Below, piece by piece: positions 1 to 7,068 of a DNA stretch of 64,000 nucleotides. Each line of letters opens with the position of its first letter. Position 1 is the stretch's first letter. The notes below the pieces were generated by a model. It was not told the DNA's origin. It saw only the letters and a list, made by a program, of their open reading frames with translations, and made no database searches. Both the position numbers and the translations under genes were made by a program. The DNA is from Sphingomonas melonis. Its GTDB lineage: Bacteria > Pseudomonadota > Alphaproteobacteria > Sphingomonadales > Sphingomonadaceae. The stretch is taken from NCBI RefSeq assembly GCF_013409985.1, contig NZ_JACCBY010000004.1, positions 186,001-250,000 on the forward strand, given 5' to 3'.

Positions 1-420
1 CCGCCGGACCGCCGAACCGGCCAGCCACGATCGGATGGAGCGCGCCATGCGCGCGCTACGGCAAGCCGGCATCACGACATTGCGTACCGCGCATCGCCCG
101 GCCGATCCCTATCTGTACGAACTGGCGGACCGATACGGCCTGTATGTCATCGACGAACCCAGCCACCTAGATGCCGCCGGCGGCGCGTCCAGCAAGGATC
201 GCCGCTCCAAGGGGTTGGTCGATCAGGCGAAGCAGCACGCCGCCGTTCGGCGCGTCATCGACCTGATCGAACGCGACAAGAACCATCCCTCGGTGATCGC
301 ATGGTCGCGGGCCGGTGAAACCGGCGTGCCAGCCGCAGCCCGCGCGGCGGTCCGGCGGGACCCCGGGCGGCCGATGCTGCGCGGCGGCGTGGACCTCCCG
401 CCCGAACGTGAGCCGGAATC
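1..420 (+). pseudogene. Glycoside hydrolase family 2 (beta-galactosidase-like) fragment
   Basis: The reading frame is open from base 2, so the gene enters from outside the window. It matches the TIM-barrel part of GH2 enzymes: AGITTLRTAH, then DPYLYELADRYGLYVIDE, then NHPSVIAWS followed by a Glu (AGE) at the place of the usual acid/base Glu of the family motif NHPSVIxWSxGNE. After about base 415 the similarity stops and the frame enters a GC-rich palindromic repeat, so the C-terminal half with the nucleophile is missing. The frame stays open to 901, but that tail is repeat and non-coding sequence. I infer a truncated, probably inactive gene. A frame passing through the repeat by chance is more likely than a real fusion. 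Confidence 0.7.
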
Positions 421-433
421 GCATTCAGCCAAA

Positions 434-565
434 TTCCTCCCCCGCCAGGGGGAGGTGGCATGCCGAAGGCATGACGGAGGGGGAGGACATGCCACCGAAG
501 ACGTCGCTTACCTCCCCCTCCGTCACGCCCTCTGGGCCCGCCACCTCCCCCTGGCGGGGGAGGAG
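434..565. repeat. Long palindromic repeat (REP-like)
   Basis: Bases 434-459 and 540-565 are inverted copies built around CTCCCCCGCCAGGGGGAGG. Inner copies of a TCCCCCTCCGTCAYGCC-type segment lie at about 461-487 and 510-530. The whole can fold into one long hairpin with an interior loop. This style of dispersed GC-rich palindrome is common in sphingomonad genomes. It sits exactly where the GH2 reading frame loses family similarity. The sequence from here to 756 contains nothing else I recognise. Confidence 0.75.
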
Positions 566-756
566 TTTTCCTCGAAGCTTTTATCTCGATCCAGCCCAGC
601 ACCACGTCACATACCGACCGGCCGGTGCCGTTGTGAGCGCAGTTCCCTCTGGACGATGACGAGCCGTAGCCCATCCGATCAAAATTGGGCCGGGCGGCAT
701 AGCCCCGATGGCCTCTCGGGCGATCCACCACACCGGCGAACCGGCACGATCACCGC

Positions 757-1200
757 TTATCGCTTTTGGCGTGCCGACGCCCGCGCGATGTCGGCGGGCT
801 CCGCCAGGCTGGCCGGGTGCACGATCAGCAAGCTGGGCTCGACTGCGGGGTCGATGCTGAGGTGCAGATCATTCAGCTCCCAGATGACGATCCCGCCGTA
901 AAGATCGTCTTTGATCGTGAACCCGTCCTGCTGCAGCCGGCGGATGACCGGGAGCCGCGAATCGACGGGGATATCGCTGAACAGATAGCGCAATTCGGTC
1001 TCGCCGCGTTTCGCGGCCTCGTAGATGCGGCGCGCCGCCATATCGTGATATTGCACGATGGCGGCCTCCGCATCGCGCTCAACCGTCCTCTGCGTCTCGC
1101 GCACGAGCTCGCGTGCCTGATCGGCCGTGATTCGCTCGATCACCTGGCGTACATCCCCATGGCTGCAACGAGCGGGGCGGTGGTCGTCTGCGCTACTCAT
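757..1200 (-). CDS. Hypothetical protein
   Basis: A 147-residue soluble protein of unknown function. The N-terminal half is charged and helical, rich in Arg/Glu (TADQARELVRETQRTVERDA), and the C-terminal half looks like alternating strands (GGIVIWELNDLHLSID, SLLIVHPASL). No signal peptide or membrane segment is seen. I chose the ATG at 1200 because an AGGGA-like sequence lies just upstream. The frame stays open to 1260, but that extension looks non-coding. It lies between the GH2 relic and the truncated parB, both damaged, so it may be plasmid cargo. I do not recognise the family. Confidence 0.5.
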   Translation of the reverse strand: MSSADDHRPARCSHGDVRQVIERITADQARELVRETQRTVERDAEAAIVQYHDMAARRIYEAAKRGETELRYLFSDIPVDSRLPVIRRLQQDGFTIKDDLYGGIVIWELNDLHLSIDPAVEPSLLIVHPASLAEPADIARASARQKR

Positions 1201-1335
1201 GGATTCATCCCTACGAACCGATGAATAATAGATCATAACGGACAATTCGGCGAGGTTCATCGCAAATGCGCCGAGCGCGGGCTGCCTTAGATCGACATAT
1301 CGACCGCCGTTCGCCGAGTCCCGTAGGGGTCACCA

Positions 1336-1355
1336 TCTGCGCTCAAGAGCGCAGA
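1336..1355. repeat. Perfect 8-bp inverted repeat
   Basis: TCTGCGCT and AGCGCAGA are separated by CAAG, forming a short perfect hairpin or a dyad site. It lies in the 266-bp gap between the hypothetical gene and the broken end of parB. It could be a protein-binding site or a weak terminator; no T-run follows on either strand. Confidence 0.4.
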
Positions 1356-1388
1356 ATTGCGCGATCAAGCCATTCTTTGCCGCTCGCT

Positions 1389-1410
1389 GGTACAGCGCAC
1401 AGGTACAGCG
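1389..1410. repeat. Tandem 9-bp direct repeat GGTACAGCG
   Basis: GGTACAGCG occurs at 1389-1397 and again at 1402-1410. The block is flanked by GCTCGCT (1382-1388) and AGCGAGC (1408-1414), which are inverted relative to each other. The array is about 60 bp beyond the truncated 3' end of parB. Partition centromeres and iteron-like sites often lie next to parAB, but with only two copies this is a weak suggestion. Confidence 0.3.
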
Positions 1411-1466
1411 AGCACTGAAATGGCCCTAATGGCGACACCCTGGAAACACTCTTTGACCGGCGTTTA

Positions 1467-2051
1467 TTACCTGTGCCGACAGAAAAGCTGCGCCCCGCAT
1501 TCGACGGCAAGGCGCTGTGGAAGGTACTTGCCGATCGCCCTCGCAATCTCCGACTTCGTCAGGCCGGACGCCAGCTGGCGTCCAATATAGTCAGCAATCT
1601 CGCGCGAGGTTAATTCGTCGCGTTGCAGGTTCTCGATGACCTGGTCGGCTTCGCTGTAATCCGCGTCGACGAAACCGGGGATCGTCGTCTTACCAGCAAG
1701 CTTGGAGGCTCGGTAACGCCGCGCCCCATGGTTGATGATGTACCGGCCCTCGGAGTGAGGATGAGGGCGAACGGAGATCGGCGTTTTCACGCCTCTTTCG
1801 CGGATCGTGGCCGCCAACTCGTCAAGCTTGCTCCGATCGAAATGCTGGCGCGGCTGGCTGGGATCTTCATCGATCAGGTCGATGGGAATCTCCATGGCGG
1901 CCCCGGTCGGCTCGGACGCCAGCGGGGATGGCGCGGCGAGAAAGCCAGACAGATCGCCAAGATCGCCGAGCCCCAGCGTCGATGGCGCTACGGTTGCTTT
2001 GGATCCTGCGGCTGCGGCCGGCTTACCCGAGGGTTTGGACCTGCTGCCCAT
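1467..2051 (-). pseudogene. parB: ParB/RepB-family partition protein, C-terminally truncated
   Basis: ParB binds centromere DNA and, with ParA, segregates low-copy replicons. After a low-complexity N-terminus, the ParB N-terminal nuclease-like fold is clear: IPIDLIDEDPSQPRQHF, ELAATIRERGVKTPISVRP, the GRYIINHGARRYRAS box and DQVIENLQRDELTSREIADYI. The helix-turn-helix starts (SGLTKSEIARAIGK) and then breaks at about 1525 into an unrelated tail (YLPQRLAVEC). At 194 residues it lacks the rest of the DNA-binding and dimerisation regions of a usual ~300-residue ParB. Its ATG overlaps the TAA of the upstream parA fragment by one base, the normal parAB arrangement. I infer it is non-functional. Confidence 0.75.
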
Positions 2052-2300
2052 TACGCAATCTCCATCTTGTTCTGAATGTACTCGGCCATCGCTCGCACCT
2101 CACGGGCGGCCGGGCGGGCGGACGTCCGCTTTATGGCCCAAACAGGGCTTTGCGTTGCCAGCCCATCGGCAATGCTGCTGCGATAGCCGATGGGTGTCGG
2201 CATGATAAGCTCGGGGTAGGCATCCATCAACTCGGCAAGGTGACGGGCATGGCGCGGGTTGCGGCCATCGACCTTCGAGGGGATCATCCCGAGAAACCCT
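2051..2300 (-). pseudogene. parA: ParA partition ATPase, C-terminal fragment
   Basis: Only the last ~80 residues of a plasmid ParA remain: GMIPSKVDGRNPRHARHLAEL, then a segment ending in PIGYRSSIADGLATQSPVW and a charged terminal helix. The Walker motifs are absent. At about 2300 the frame passes directly into the start of an IS5-type transposase, so the 5' part of parA was lost through an IS-associated deletion. With the broken parB this makes the partition locus inactive. Confidence 0.7.
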
Positions 2301-2440
2301 CGGCTTGCCGTGGTTCTTGGGGAAGAACGGCCGCAGCCGCTCGAACTGCTCATCCGTCAGCCAAAACAGGTCGCTCATTCCGGTCTCCTTGCGGAGCCTG
2401 AATCAGACCGCAACGCTCTCATCAATAGGTCCTGACCCTA
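2300..2440 (-). mobile_element. IS5-family remnant (terminal 140 bp)
   Basis: On the minus strand, an ATG at 2378 starts MSDLFWLTDEQFERLRPFFP, the typical N-terminus of IS5-type transposases, followed by KNHGKPR before the join to parA. A GGAGACC ribosome-binding site precedes it. Upstream, the sequence ends in a GGGTCAGGACCTATTGATG-like terminus (about 2422-2438) resembling IS5-group ends. The rest of the element is absent. It is distinct in sequence from the intact IS5-type copy at 3286-4123. Confidence 0.65.
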
Positions 2441-2535
2441 AGGGCCAGGCTAAGTCTCAGCGTTCGATCAGCCGCTACGACGGTTTGAACCGCGCCGGGT
2501 TTGTCGGAGGCCGCAACTCCTGAGAGGAAGGGGCT

Positions 2536-2867
2536 ATGACGAGCAAGACGACCAACAAGTTTTCGCCTGAGGTGCGCGCACGTGCGGTGCGGTGCGGAAG
2601 GTGCTGGACCATGAGAAGGATCATTCGTCGCGGTGGGCCGCGGTGGTGTCGATCGCGGCGAAGATCGGGTGCGCGGGGCAGACGCTGCACGAGTGGGTGA
2701 AGAAGGCCGAGGTTGACAGTGGCATGCGCGCCGGGGTGCCGAGCGATGTTGCCGACCGAACGAAGGCGCTGGAGCGGGAAAACCGCGAGCTGCGCAAGGC
2801 CAACGAGATCCTGCGCAAGGCATCGGCGTATTTTGCGATGGCGGAGTTCTACCGCCGAGCGAGGTGA
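2536..2867 (+). pseudogene. IS3 orfA (transposase helix-turn-helix subunit), frameshifted
   Basis: The start is ATG 2536 behind GAGAGGAAGGGG, giving [18 protein letters not shown]. Near 2585-2600 the repeated GCGGTGCGGTGCGG shifts the frame. The rest continues in another frame as [22 protein letters not shown] with the HTH, then a leucine-zipper-like heptad region ([20 protein letters not shown]). The duplication looks like 5 extra bases. Its stop (TGA 2865-2867) overlaps the start of orfB, the usual IS3 arrangement for programmed frameshifting. Confidence 0.75.
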
Positions 2868-3298
2868 TGGTGTCGTTCATCGACGCGCATCGCGAGGTAT
2901 ACGGGGACGAGCCGATCTGCCGGGTTCTACCGATCGCCCCGTCCACCTATCATGCTTACGTTGCCAAAAAGCTTGAGCCGACCAAGAGGTCGCCTCGGTT
3001 TCGGCGTGACGATGCGCTTGGGCCGGAGGTGCGCCGCGTGTTCGAGAAGAATTCCCGCGTCTACGGCGTCCGCAAGGTGTGGCGACAGCTGCGGCGCGAA
3101 GGGTTTGACATCGCCCGTTGCACCGTTGCCCGACTGATGCGGGCGATGGACCTAGCTGGCGTGATCCGCGGCAAGCCGGTGCGCACCACTATCAGAGACA
3201 AGGCGGCACCGTGTCCGCTCGACCGGGTGAACCGGCAGTTCCGCGCGCCGGCACCGAACATGCTGTGGGTGTCGGACTTCACCTAGGCAGCGGACCCG

Positions 3299-3712
3299 TT
3301 ATGCACCGATCCAGATGCGGACGGACGCGAGCTTGATGGCAGCGAGGAAGTTGTCCGGCCTTCGGTCGTAGCGTGTTGCAAGGCCGCCCATCTGTTTGAG
3401 GCGGTTGAAGAAGCGCTCGACGCGGTTGCGTTGACGATAGAGCCGACGGCTGAAGGCCAAGGTGGCCTTGCGCGTCGAGCGCGGCGGGATGTTGGCCCAG
3501 GCACCTCGCGTGGCCACGAAGGCGCGGATGCCGTCGGTGTCGTAGGCCTTGTCGGCGATGACCGTCGCACCGGGCGCGACGGTCTCGAGCAGCTTGGCCG
3601 CCATGGGCGCGTCGCCAGCTTGCCCGGCGGTGAGTTCAAGGCGCACGGGCCGCCCTCCGTCATCGACCAGGGCGTGGATCTTGGTCGTCAGGCCGCCTCT
3701 CGAACGTCCCAT
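3299..3712 (-). CDS. IS5/IS427-type transposase, orfB
   Basis: The C-terminal DDE half (137 residues): MGRSRGGLTTKIHALVDD, second catalytic Asp in TVIADKAYDTDG, and third catalytic residue Glu in YRQRNRVERFFNRLK. It is very probably made as a frameshift fusion with the preceding orfA rather than from its own start, because family proteins are read through the A/G run just upstream. All catalytic residues are present. Confidence 0.85.
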   Translation of the reverse strand: MGRSRGGLTTKIHALVDDGGRPVRLELTAGQAGDAPMAAKLLETVAPGATVIADKAYDTDGIRAFVATRGAWANIPPRSTRKATLAFSRRLYRQRNRVERFFNRLKQMGGLATRYDRRPDNFLAAIKLASVRIWIGA

Positions 3713-4053
3713 GCAAGGATCGGCAGATCCCCCTTTTTGCCCGCAGCCCCATGCTGATGGACGCGGACGCAGGAACTGTCGATCATCACGATGTCGCCGT
3801 CATAGGCGCGGCTCACGGCCTCCAGCAGCCGGTCCCAGACACCGGCGGCGCGCCAGCGCGTGAAGCGATTGTAGAGCGTGGTGCGCGGGCCGTAGCGCTC
3901 GGGGATATCCCGCCAGGACGAGCCGGTCCGGAACCGCCAGAGGATGCCGTTGATCACCCGGCGGTCGTCCACGCGCGGCACGCCGTGGCTGTTGCGCGGC
4001 AACAGCGGCTCGATCACCGACCATTCGTGATCCATCAGTTCATGGCGACGCAT
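3688..4053 (-). CDS. IS5/IS427-type transposase, orfA
   Basis: A 121-residue N-terminal half of the transposase: MRRHELMDHEWSVIEPLLP, then the DUF4096-like core (NGILWRFRTGSSWRDIPERYG, LYNRFTRWR) and the first catalytic Asp in VMIDSSCVRVHQH. The gene then reaches an A5G5 run (CCCCCTTTTT on the plus strand, 3729-3738), where ribosomal slippage would fuse it to orfB. Without slippage it ends as LPILAWDVREAA. An AAGGAGG ribosome-binding site lies upstream of the ATG at 4053. Confidence 0.85.
   Translation of the reverse strand: MRRHELMDHEWSVIEPLLPRNSHGVPRVDDRRVINGILWRFRTGSSWRDIPERYGPRTTLYNRFTRWRAAGVWDRLLEAVSRAYDGDIVMIDSSCVRVHQHGAAGKKGDLPILAWDVREAA
3729..3738 (-). promoter_or_regulatory. Programmed frameshift slippery run (A5G5)
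   Basis: On the minus strand the sequence reads GCAAAAAGGGGGATC at the end of the overlap between the two IS5-type orfs. IS427-group elements use such A/G runs to make the full transposase. Confidence 0.65.
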
Positions 4054-4649
4054 ACCAACCTCCTTCTCAGGAGATTGAATCAGATAAGCCCCAAGCCGTG
4101 AACCCCGTTATGGGGACACCGCCTAGGTCGCGACCTGGGCGGCGTTCGTCTACGTGGTGTTCGTCATCGACACCTACGCTCGCCGGATCGTTGGCTGGCG
4201 CCAGTCGGAGTGCACATGCCGGCTTCGTCCTGGATGCGCTCGAGCAGGCGCTGCATGACCGACGGCCGATGCGGGGTGGTGGCCTCGTCCACCACTCCGA
4301 CCGCGGCAGCCAATATGTGTCGATCAAGTACGCCGAACGCCTTGCCGAAGCGGGGATCGAACCGTCGGTCGGCAGCGTCGGCGACAGCTATGACAACGCT
4401 TTGGCCGAAACCATCAACGGCCCCTACAAGGCCGAAGTTATCTATCGCCGTGGGCCGTGGCGCAGCTTCGAGGCGGTCGAGTACGCCACGTTGGAATGGG
4501 TGGACTGGTTCCATCATCGCCGGCTGCTCGAGCCTATCGGCAACATCCCGCCCGCCGAAGCCGAAGAGCAATACTATGCCGCCGCGAACATCGTCGATAT
4601 GGCGGCGTGACTCACATCCAACAGCCTCCGGCAAACCCGGCGCGGTTCA

Positions 4650-4860
4650 GTTTTGCGCGATACGAGTGAGCGCTTCGACTATACAAACTTGTTCCTCCCC
4701 GGCCATTTCGTCGAGGCTCAGTGACATGGCGGGCTGATAAGTCGGTCAGGTACGGCGGGTTGCCGGCTGCGAAGACAAGATCGGCTCCAGCGGCGATCGC
4801 ACCCGGCTTTACAGCACCAAGGCACATTCCTTATCCTTAGGTCGGTTCCACCGCGGCAGA
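4650..4860. other. Non-coding junction between IS3 and ter island
   Basis: This 210-bp stretch contains no gene I can support. A short minus-strand open frame (4612-4827) shows no recognised domain and runs into the IS end. This is the left boundary of the ter region. Confidence 0.4.
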
Positions 4861-4872
4861 TTGATCAGACAC

Positions 4873-5724
4873 ATGGTAGACGGTGAGCCCAGCAATTCCC
4901 GCAACCCGATCGCCGCAGCAACCGAACCGAAGACAATTGCAAGAAACATCGTTCGTCGTTGGGTCCGCGATACCGCTGACGTCATACTCAGCCAAATTGG
5001 CGAGGACGCCATCCGCGCATCCTGCGATGCCACGGCCCACTTGCCTGCACTGGTCGAGGGCAGGTCCGCGCCGACCATCATAGCGGATGTCGAACGATCG
5101 ATCGCGACATGGGACGCGCCCCCACCGCCACCTCGCTTTCAGTGGCTGCGGGGCCGTCAGCATTCCGCCGCCCGCGCATCGACCAAAGACATCGACACGC
5201 TGGTGATGCGCCTGGATGCCGAACGGGATGAATCCACACGGCGGATGATCCTTCTGACATCGACCCGTAATCGCTTGGCCAAGAGCGCCGACGGATTGGA
5301 ACAGGCTTTGACGACGCTCGAACTGATGCGGCCCATGATCGAGTCCGCTGCTCGGGAGCTACGGGTGGAGCAACCGGAACGCGCCGCCGCCATGCAGGAT
5401 CGCGGATCTGCCATTTTACTGGAGCGCGAACAGGCCCTGCTCACCCAACAGGCTATTCACCAGCAGGCGACGATGACGCTGGACCTGCTGATCGCCAATC
5501 AGAGCGTCCTCGACAAGGCGATCGTCCAGGCGCGCACCGCAACGCTGTCGGCGCTACAAGTCGCCATGGCGGCGCGACAGGTTATGAGCGATCAGACTCA
5601 GACCGATCCAGGCCTCGCCGCCGAGCGCGCTCGAGACAAGCTCCGTACGGCCTTGGCAGAGGCGCGCCAAGCTATGGAAACAATGGCATTGCGTGACAAT
5701 TCGCCCAGCCCGCTAGATTTGTAG
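4873..5724 (+). CDS. TelA-like toxic-anion-resistance coiled-coil protein
   Basis: A 283-residue soluble protein, mostly helical after residue ~100. The pattern of the C-terminal half fits the TelA/YaaN family: a long heptad region (TLVMRLDAERDESTRRM, NRLAKSADGLEQALTTLEL), then ILLEREQALLTQQAIHQQ, LDLLIANQSVLDKAI and an ATLSALQVAMAARQV stretch matching the TelA block TxxALxxAVxxA. TelA proteins are recurrent partners of ter genes in tellurite and stress clusters. It is shorter than typical TelA (~350-400 residues). I took the ATG at 4873; a TTG at 4861 is also possible. It runs toward the ter biosynthetic genes. The TelA assignment is by pattern, not alignment. Confidence 0.6.
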   Translation: MVDGEPSNSRNPIAAATEPKTIARNIVRRWVRDTADVILSQIGEDAIRASCDATAHLPALVEGRSAPTIIADVERSIATWDAPPPPPRFQWLRGRQHSAARASTKDIDTLVMRLDAERDESTRRMILLTSTRNRLAKSADGLEQALTTLELMRPMIESAARELRVEQPERAAAMQDRGSAILLEREQALLTQQAIHQQATMTLDLLIANQSVLDKAIVQARTATLSALQVAMAARQVMSDQTQTDPGLAAERARDKLRTALAEARQAMETMALRDNSPSPLDL

Positions 5725-5774
5725 CCACTGCATGCAGTAGGCTTGCGCCCAGATGGAGGCGACAAGCGCAAAAC

Positions 5775-6248
5775 ATGGTCTCGGGGTTCTTTGATCGGAT
5801 CGCCAATTGGCTCTCGGCCCCCGGTGACGTGTCGGCCACCCCGGCCCCTGCCCCCGTTCCGAGCAGCCCTGCCATCAGCCCGGATGACGAACGCCTCCCA
5901 GATGCGTCGCGCCCGCGCGTGGCGCGGCTCGTCTCTCTCATTGCTGATATCGAGGCGCGCGCGCGCGACAATAGCCTGTTGGTCTCGGCATTGGCCGAGG
6001 TTCGCCAGATGCGCGACACGCATCTGCCGCGACTGATCGCCAGCTACGCCGAAATTCCCCCGTCCCACCGCGCGGAGATTTTTCGCACGACTGGTCGCTC
6101 GGCGAGCTATAACCTCAACGAGGCGCTTGATCGCATGGTCGCCCGAGCGGAGACGTTGTCACGATCGATGGCGCAGGACGACATCGACAGCTTCGCCGAC
6201 AATCTCCGCTTCATCGAGCAGCGCTATGGTGACAACGACCCCGCCTGA
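5775..6248 (+). CDS. Small helical protein, possible XpaC-like TelA partner
   Basis: 157 residues, 50 bp after the TelA-like gene on the same strand, with GATGGAGGCG as a possible ribosome-binding site. After an amphipathic start (MVSGFFDRIANWL) there is a Pro/Ala linker (TPAPAPVPSSPA), then a helical domain with SLIADIEARARDN, MRDTHLPRLIASYAEIP and a C-terminal helix (NLRFIEQRYG). TelA/YaaN genes are often paired with xpaC-type genes, whose C-terminus has a similar 'YLPxxxxLLxxYxxL' helix. I propose this by context. It stops 11 bp from the convergent AIM24 gene. Confidence 0.5.
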   Translation: MVSGFFDRIANWLSAPGDVSATPAPAPVPSSPAISPDDERLPDASRPRVARLVSLIADIEARARDNSLLVSALAEVRQMRDTHLPRLIASYAEIPPSHRAEIFRTTGRSASYNLNEALDRMVARAETLSRSMAQDDIDSFADNLRFIEQRYGDNDPA

Positions 6249-6259
6249 TACCGCGTGGC

Positions 6260-7051
6260 TCAACCCAGCCGCATTGTCGGGGTGAGCCACACCGTGCCAC
6301 GCCCGGAAAACACGAAGACCAGCCCCTCACCGCTGCGCATCGCATTGCGCAGCCCCCTGACCAGCGGGCGAAGTTCGACCTGGAGCCCGGCCGAATACAT
6401 CAGCATCAGATCGCCATCGACGATCAGCTCGTCGCGTCCATCCAATTCGACCATCTCGATCTCGTCGACTGGCACCGGCGACTCCACGACGAAGGCTCCC
6501 GCGCCGGTCAGCTTCGGTTGCATCAGGCCATTGCCCGACAGGACGCCTTGTACGGATCGGTGGATATGGGTCGACACCGCGATATTGCCGTCGCAGGCAT
6601 AGAAGGCCCCATCGTCGAGGATCAGCGCATCCTGCGGTCCATCCATTTGCGCCAGGATGAAATGCTTGGGCGTCGCCTCGGTCCAGACCTCGCCCTGCCC
6701 GGCATAGCGGGTCGCGAAGGCGCTCTCGCCGGTTCCGGCGGAGGTAATAGCGCGGGCAAAAAAGCCACCGGCACCGACATTCTTCTGAATGTCGATCTGC
6801 AACCGGCCCTTGGCATATTGCAGGGCACCCGGCTCCAGCAGCGCCGCACCGCCATCGAGCACGATCCGCAGCTGACGCGCGGTGGCGGGATGCGGCGGGT
6901 GAAGGTGGATGGTGGCGGCGGTTCCGTTGGGCGAGGCATTGGGAACGTGCACCGGCGTGCCGAGCGCGTGGCTCTTTCGCACGAACTGATACAGTTCGAA
7001 GCGGACGCCGTGGCCGACCTGCTCGTCAATCTTGGTCCGATAATCGCTCAT
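6260..7051 (-). CDS. AIM24-family protein
   Basis: 263 residues of the AIM24/TIGR00266 beta-sandwich family (a TRAP-like jelly-roll fold). Visible blocks are LDGGAALLEPGALQYAKG, NVGAGGFFARAITSAGTGESAFA and the Gly-rich LILDDGAFYACDG, then FVVESPVPVDEIEMVELDG and FSGRGTVWLTP. AIM24 proteins of unknown biochemical role recur in ter clusters. The start is ATG 7051 with AGGGAGAG eleven bases upstream. It is the last gene of the minus-strand biosynthetic run, 17 bp after the CitE-like gene, and converges with the XpaC-like gene. Confidence 0.8.
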   Translation of the reverse strand: MSDYRTKIDEQVGHGVRFELYQFVRKSHALGTPVHVPNASPNGTAATIHLHPPHPATARQLRIVLDGGAALLEPGALQYAKGRLQIDIQKNVGAGGFFARAITSAGTGESAFATRYAGQGEVWTEATPKHFILAQMDGPQDALILDDGAFYACDGNIAVSTHIHRSVQGVLSGNGLMQPKLTGAGAFVVESPVPVDEIEMVELDGRDELIVDGDLMLMYSAGLQVELRPLVRGLRNAMRSGEGLVFVFSGRGTVWLTPTMRLG

Positions 7052-7068
7052 GCTACTCTCCCTAATGT

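Larger units (their letters stand above)
3286..4123 (-). mobile_element. Complete IS5-family (IS427-type) insertion sequence
   Basis: An 838-bp element on the minus strand, inserted into IS3 orfB. Both junctions carry CCTAGG (3282-3287 and 4122-4127), consistent with insertion at a CTAG-like target with a 2-4 bp duplication. The termini match imperfectly (GGCAGCGGACCCGTTAT at the left, GGCGGTGTCCCCATAAC when read inward from the right). It carries two overlapping orfs joined by a slippery run. It looks structurally intact, so it is the youngest insertion in this nest. Confidence 0.8.
2864..4610 (+). pseudogene. IS3 orfB (DDE transposase), interrupted and frameshifted
   Basis: The N-terminal part (2864-3285) runs from VSFIDAHREVYG to the first catalytic Asp in NMLWVSDFT. 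The frame then hits the IS5-type insertion. It resumes at 4124 with VATWAAFVYVVFVIDTYARRIVGW and changes frame near 4205, where two bases appear lost. It continues as HAGFVLDALEQALHDR, HHSDRGSQYVS (second Asp), SVGDSYDNALAETINGPYK (catalytic Glu) and ends at 4610. All three DDE residues survive, but no continuous protein can be made. Confidence 0.8.
2486..4649 (+). mobile_element. IS3-family element, inactive, with nested IS5-type insertion
   Basis: The ends are near-identical inverted repeats: TGAACCGCGCCGGGTTTGTC at 2486-2505 (continuing GGAGG to 2510), and its complement at 4625-4649 with one mismatch. Both ends abut a 3-bp direct repeat GTT (2483-2485 and 4650-4652), as expected for IS3-type target duplication. 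Removing the nested 838-bp element leaves about 1.33 kb, a normal IS3 length. It encodes orfA and orfB transposase parts, both frameshifted, and orfB is also interrupted, so the element cannot move by itself. Confidence 0.85.

Noticed and set aside
420..901. GH2 continuing to base 901 as a fusion protein
   Set aside because: After 415 the translation is repeat-derived and has no GH2 pattern; the open frame is a by-product of GC-rich sequence.
2536..4610. IS3 element as an active transposon
   Set aside because: Both orfs carry frameshifts and orfB is interrupted.
4612..4827. Short minus-strand frame between IS3 and the TelA-like gene
   Set aside because: It ends inside the IS3 inverted repeat and shows no recognisable domain, so I treat it as non-coding junction.
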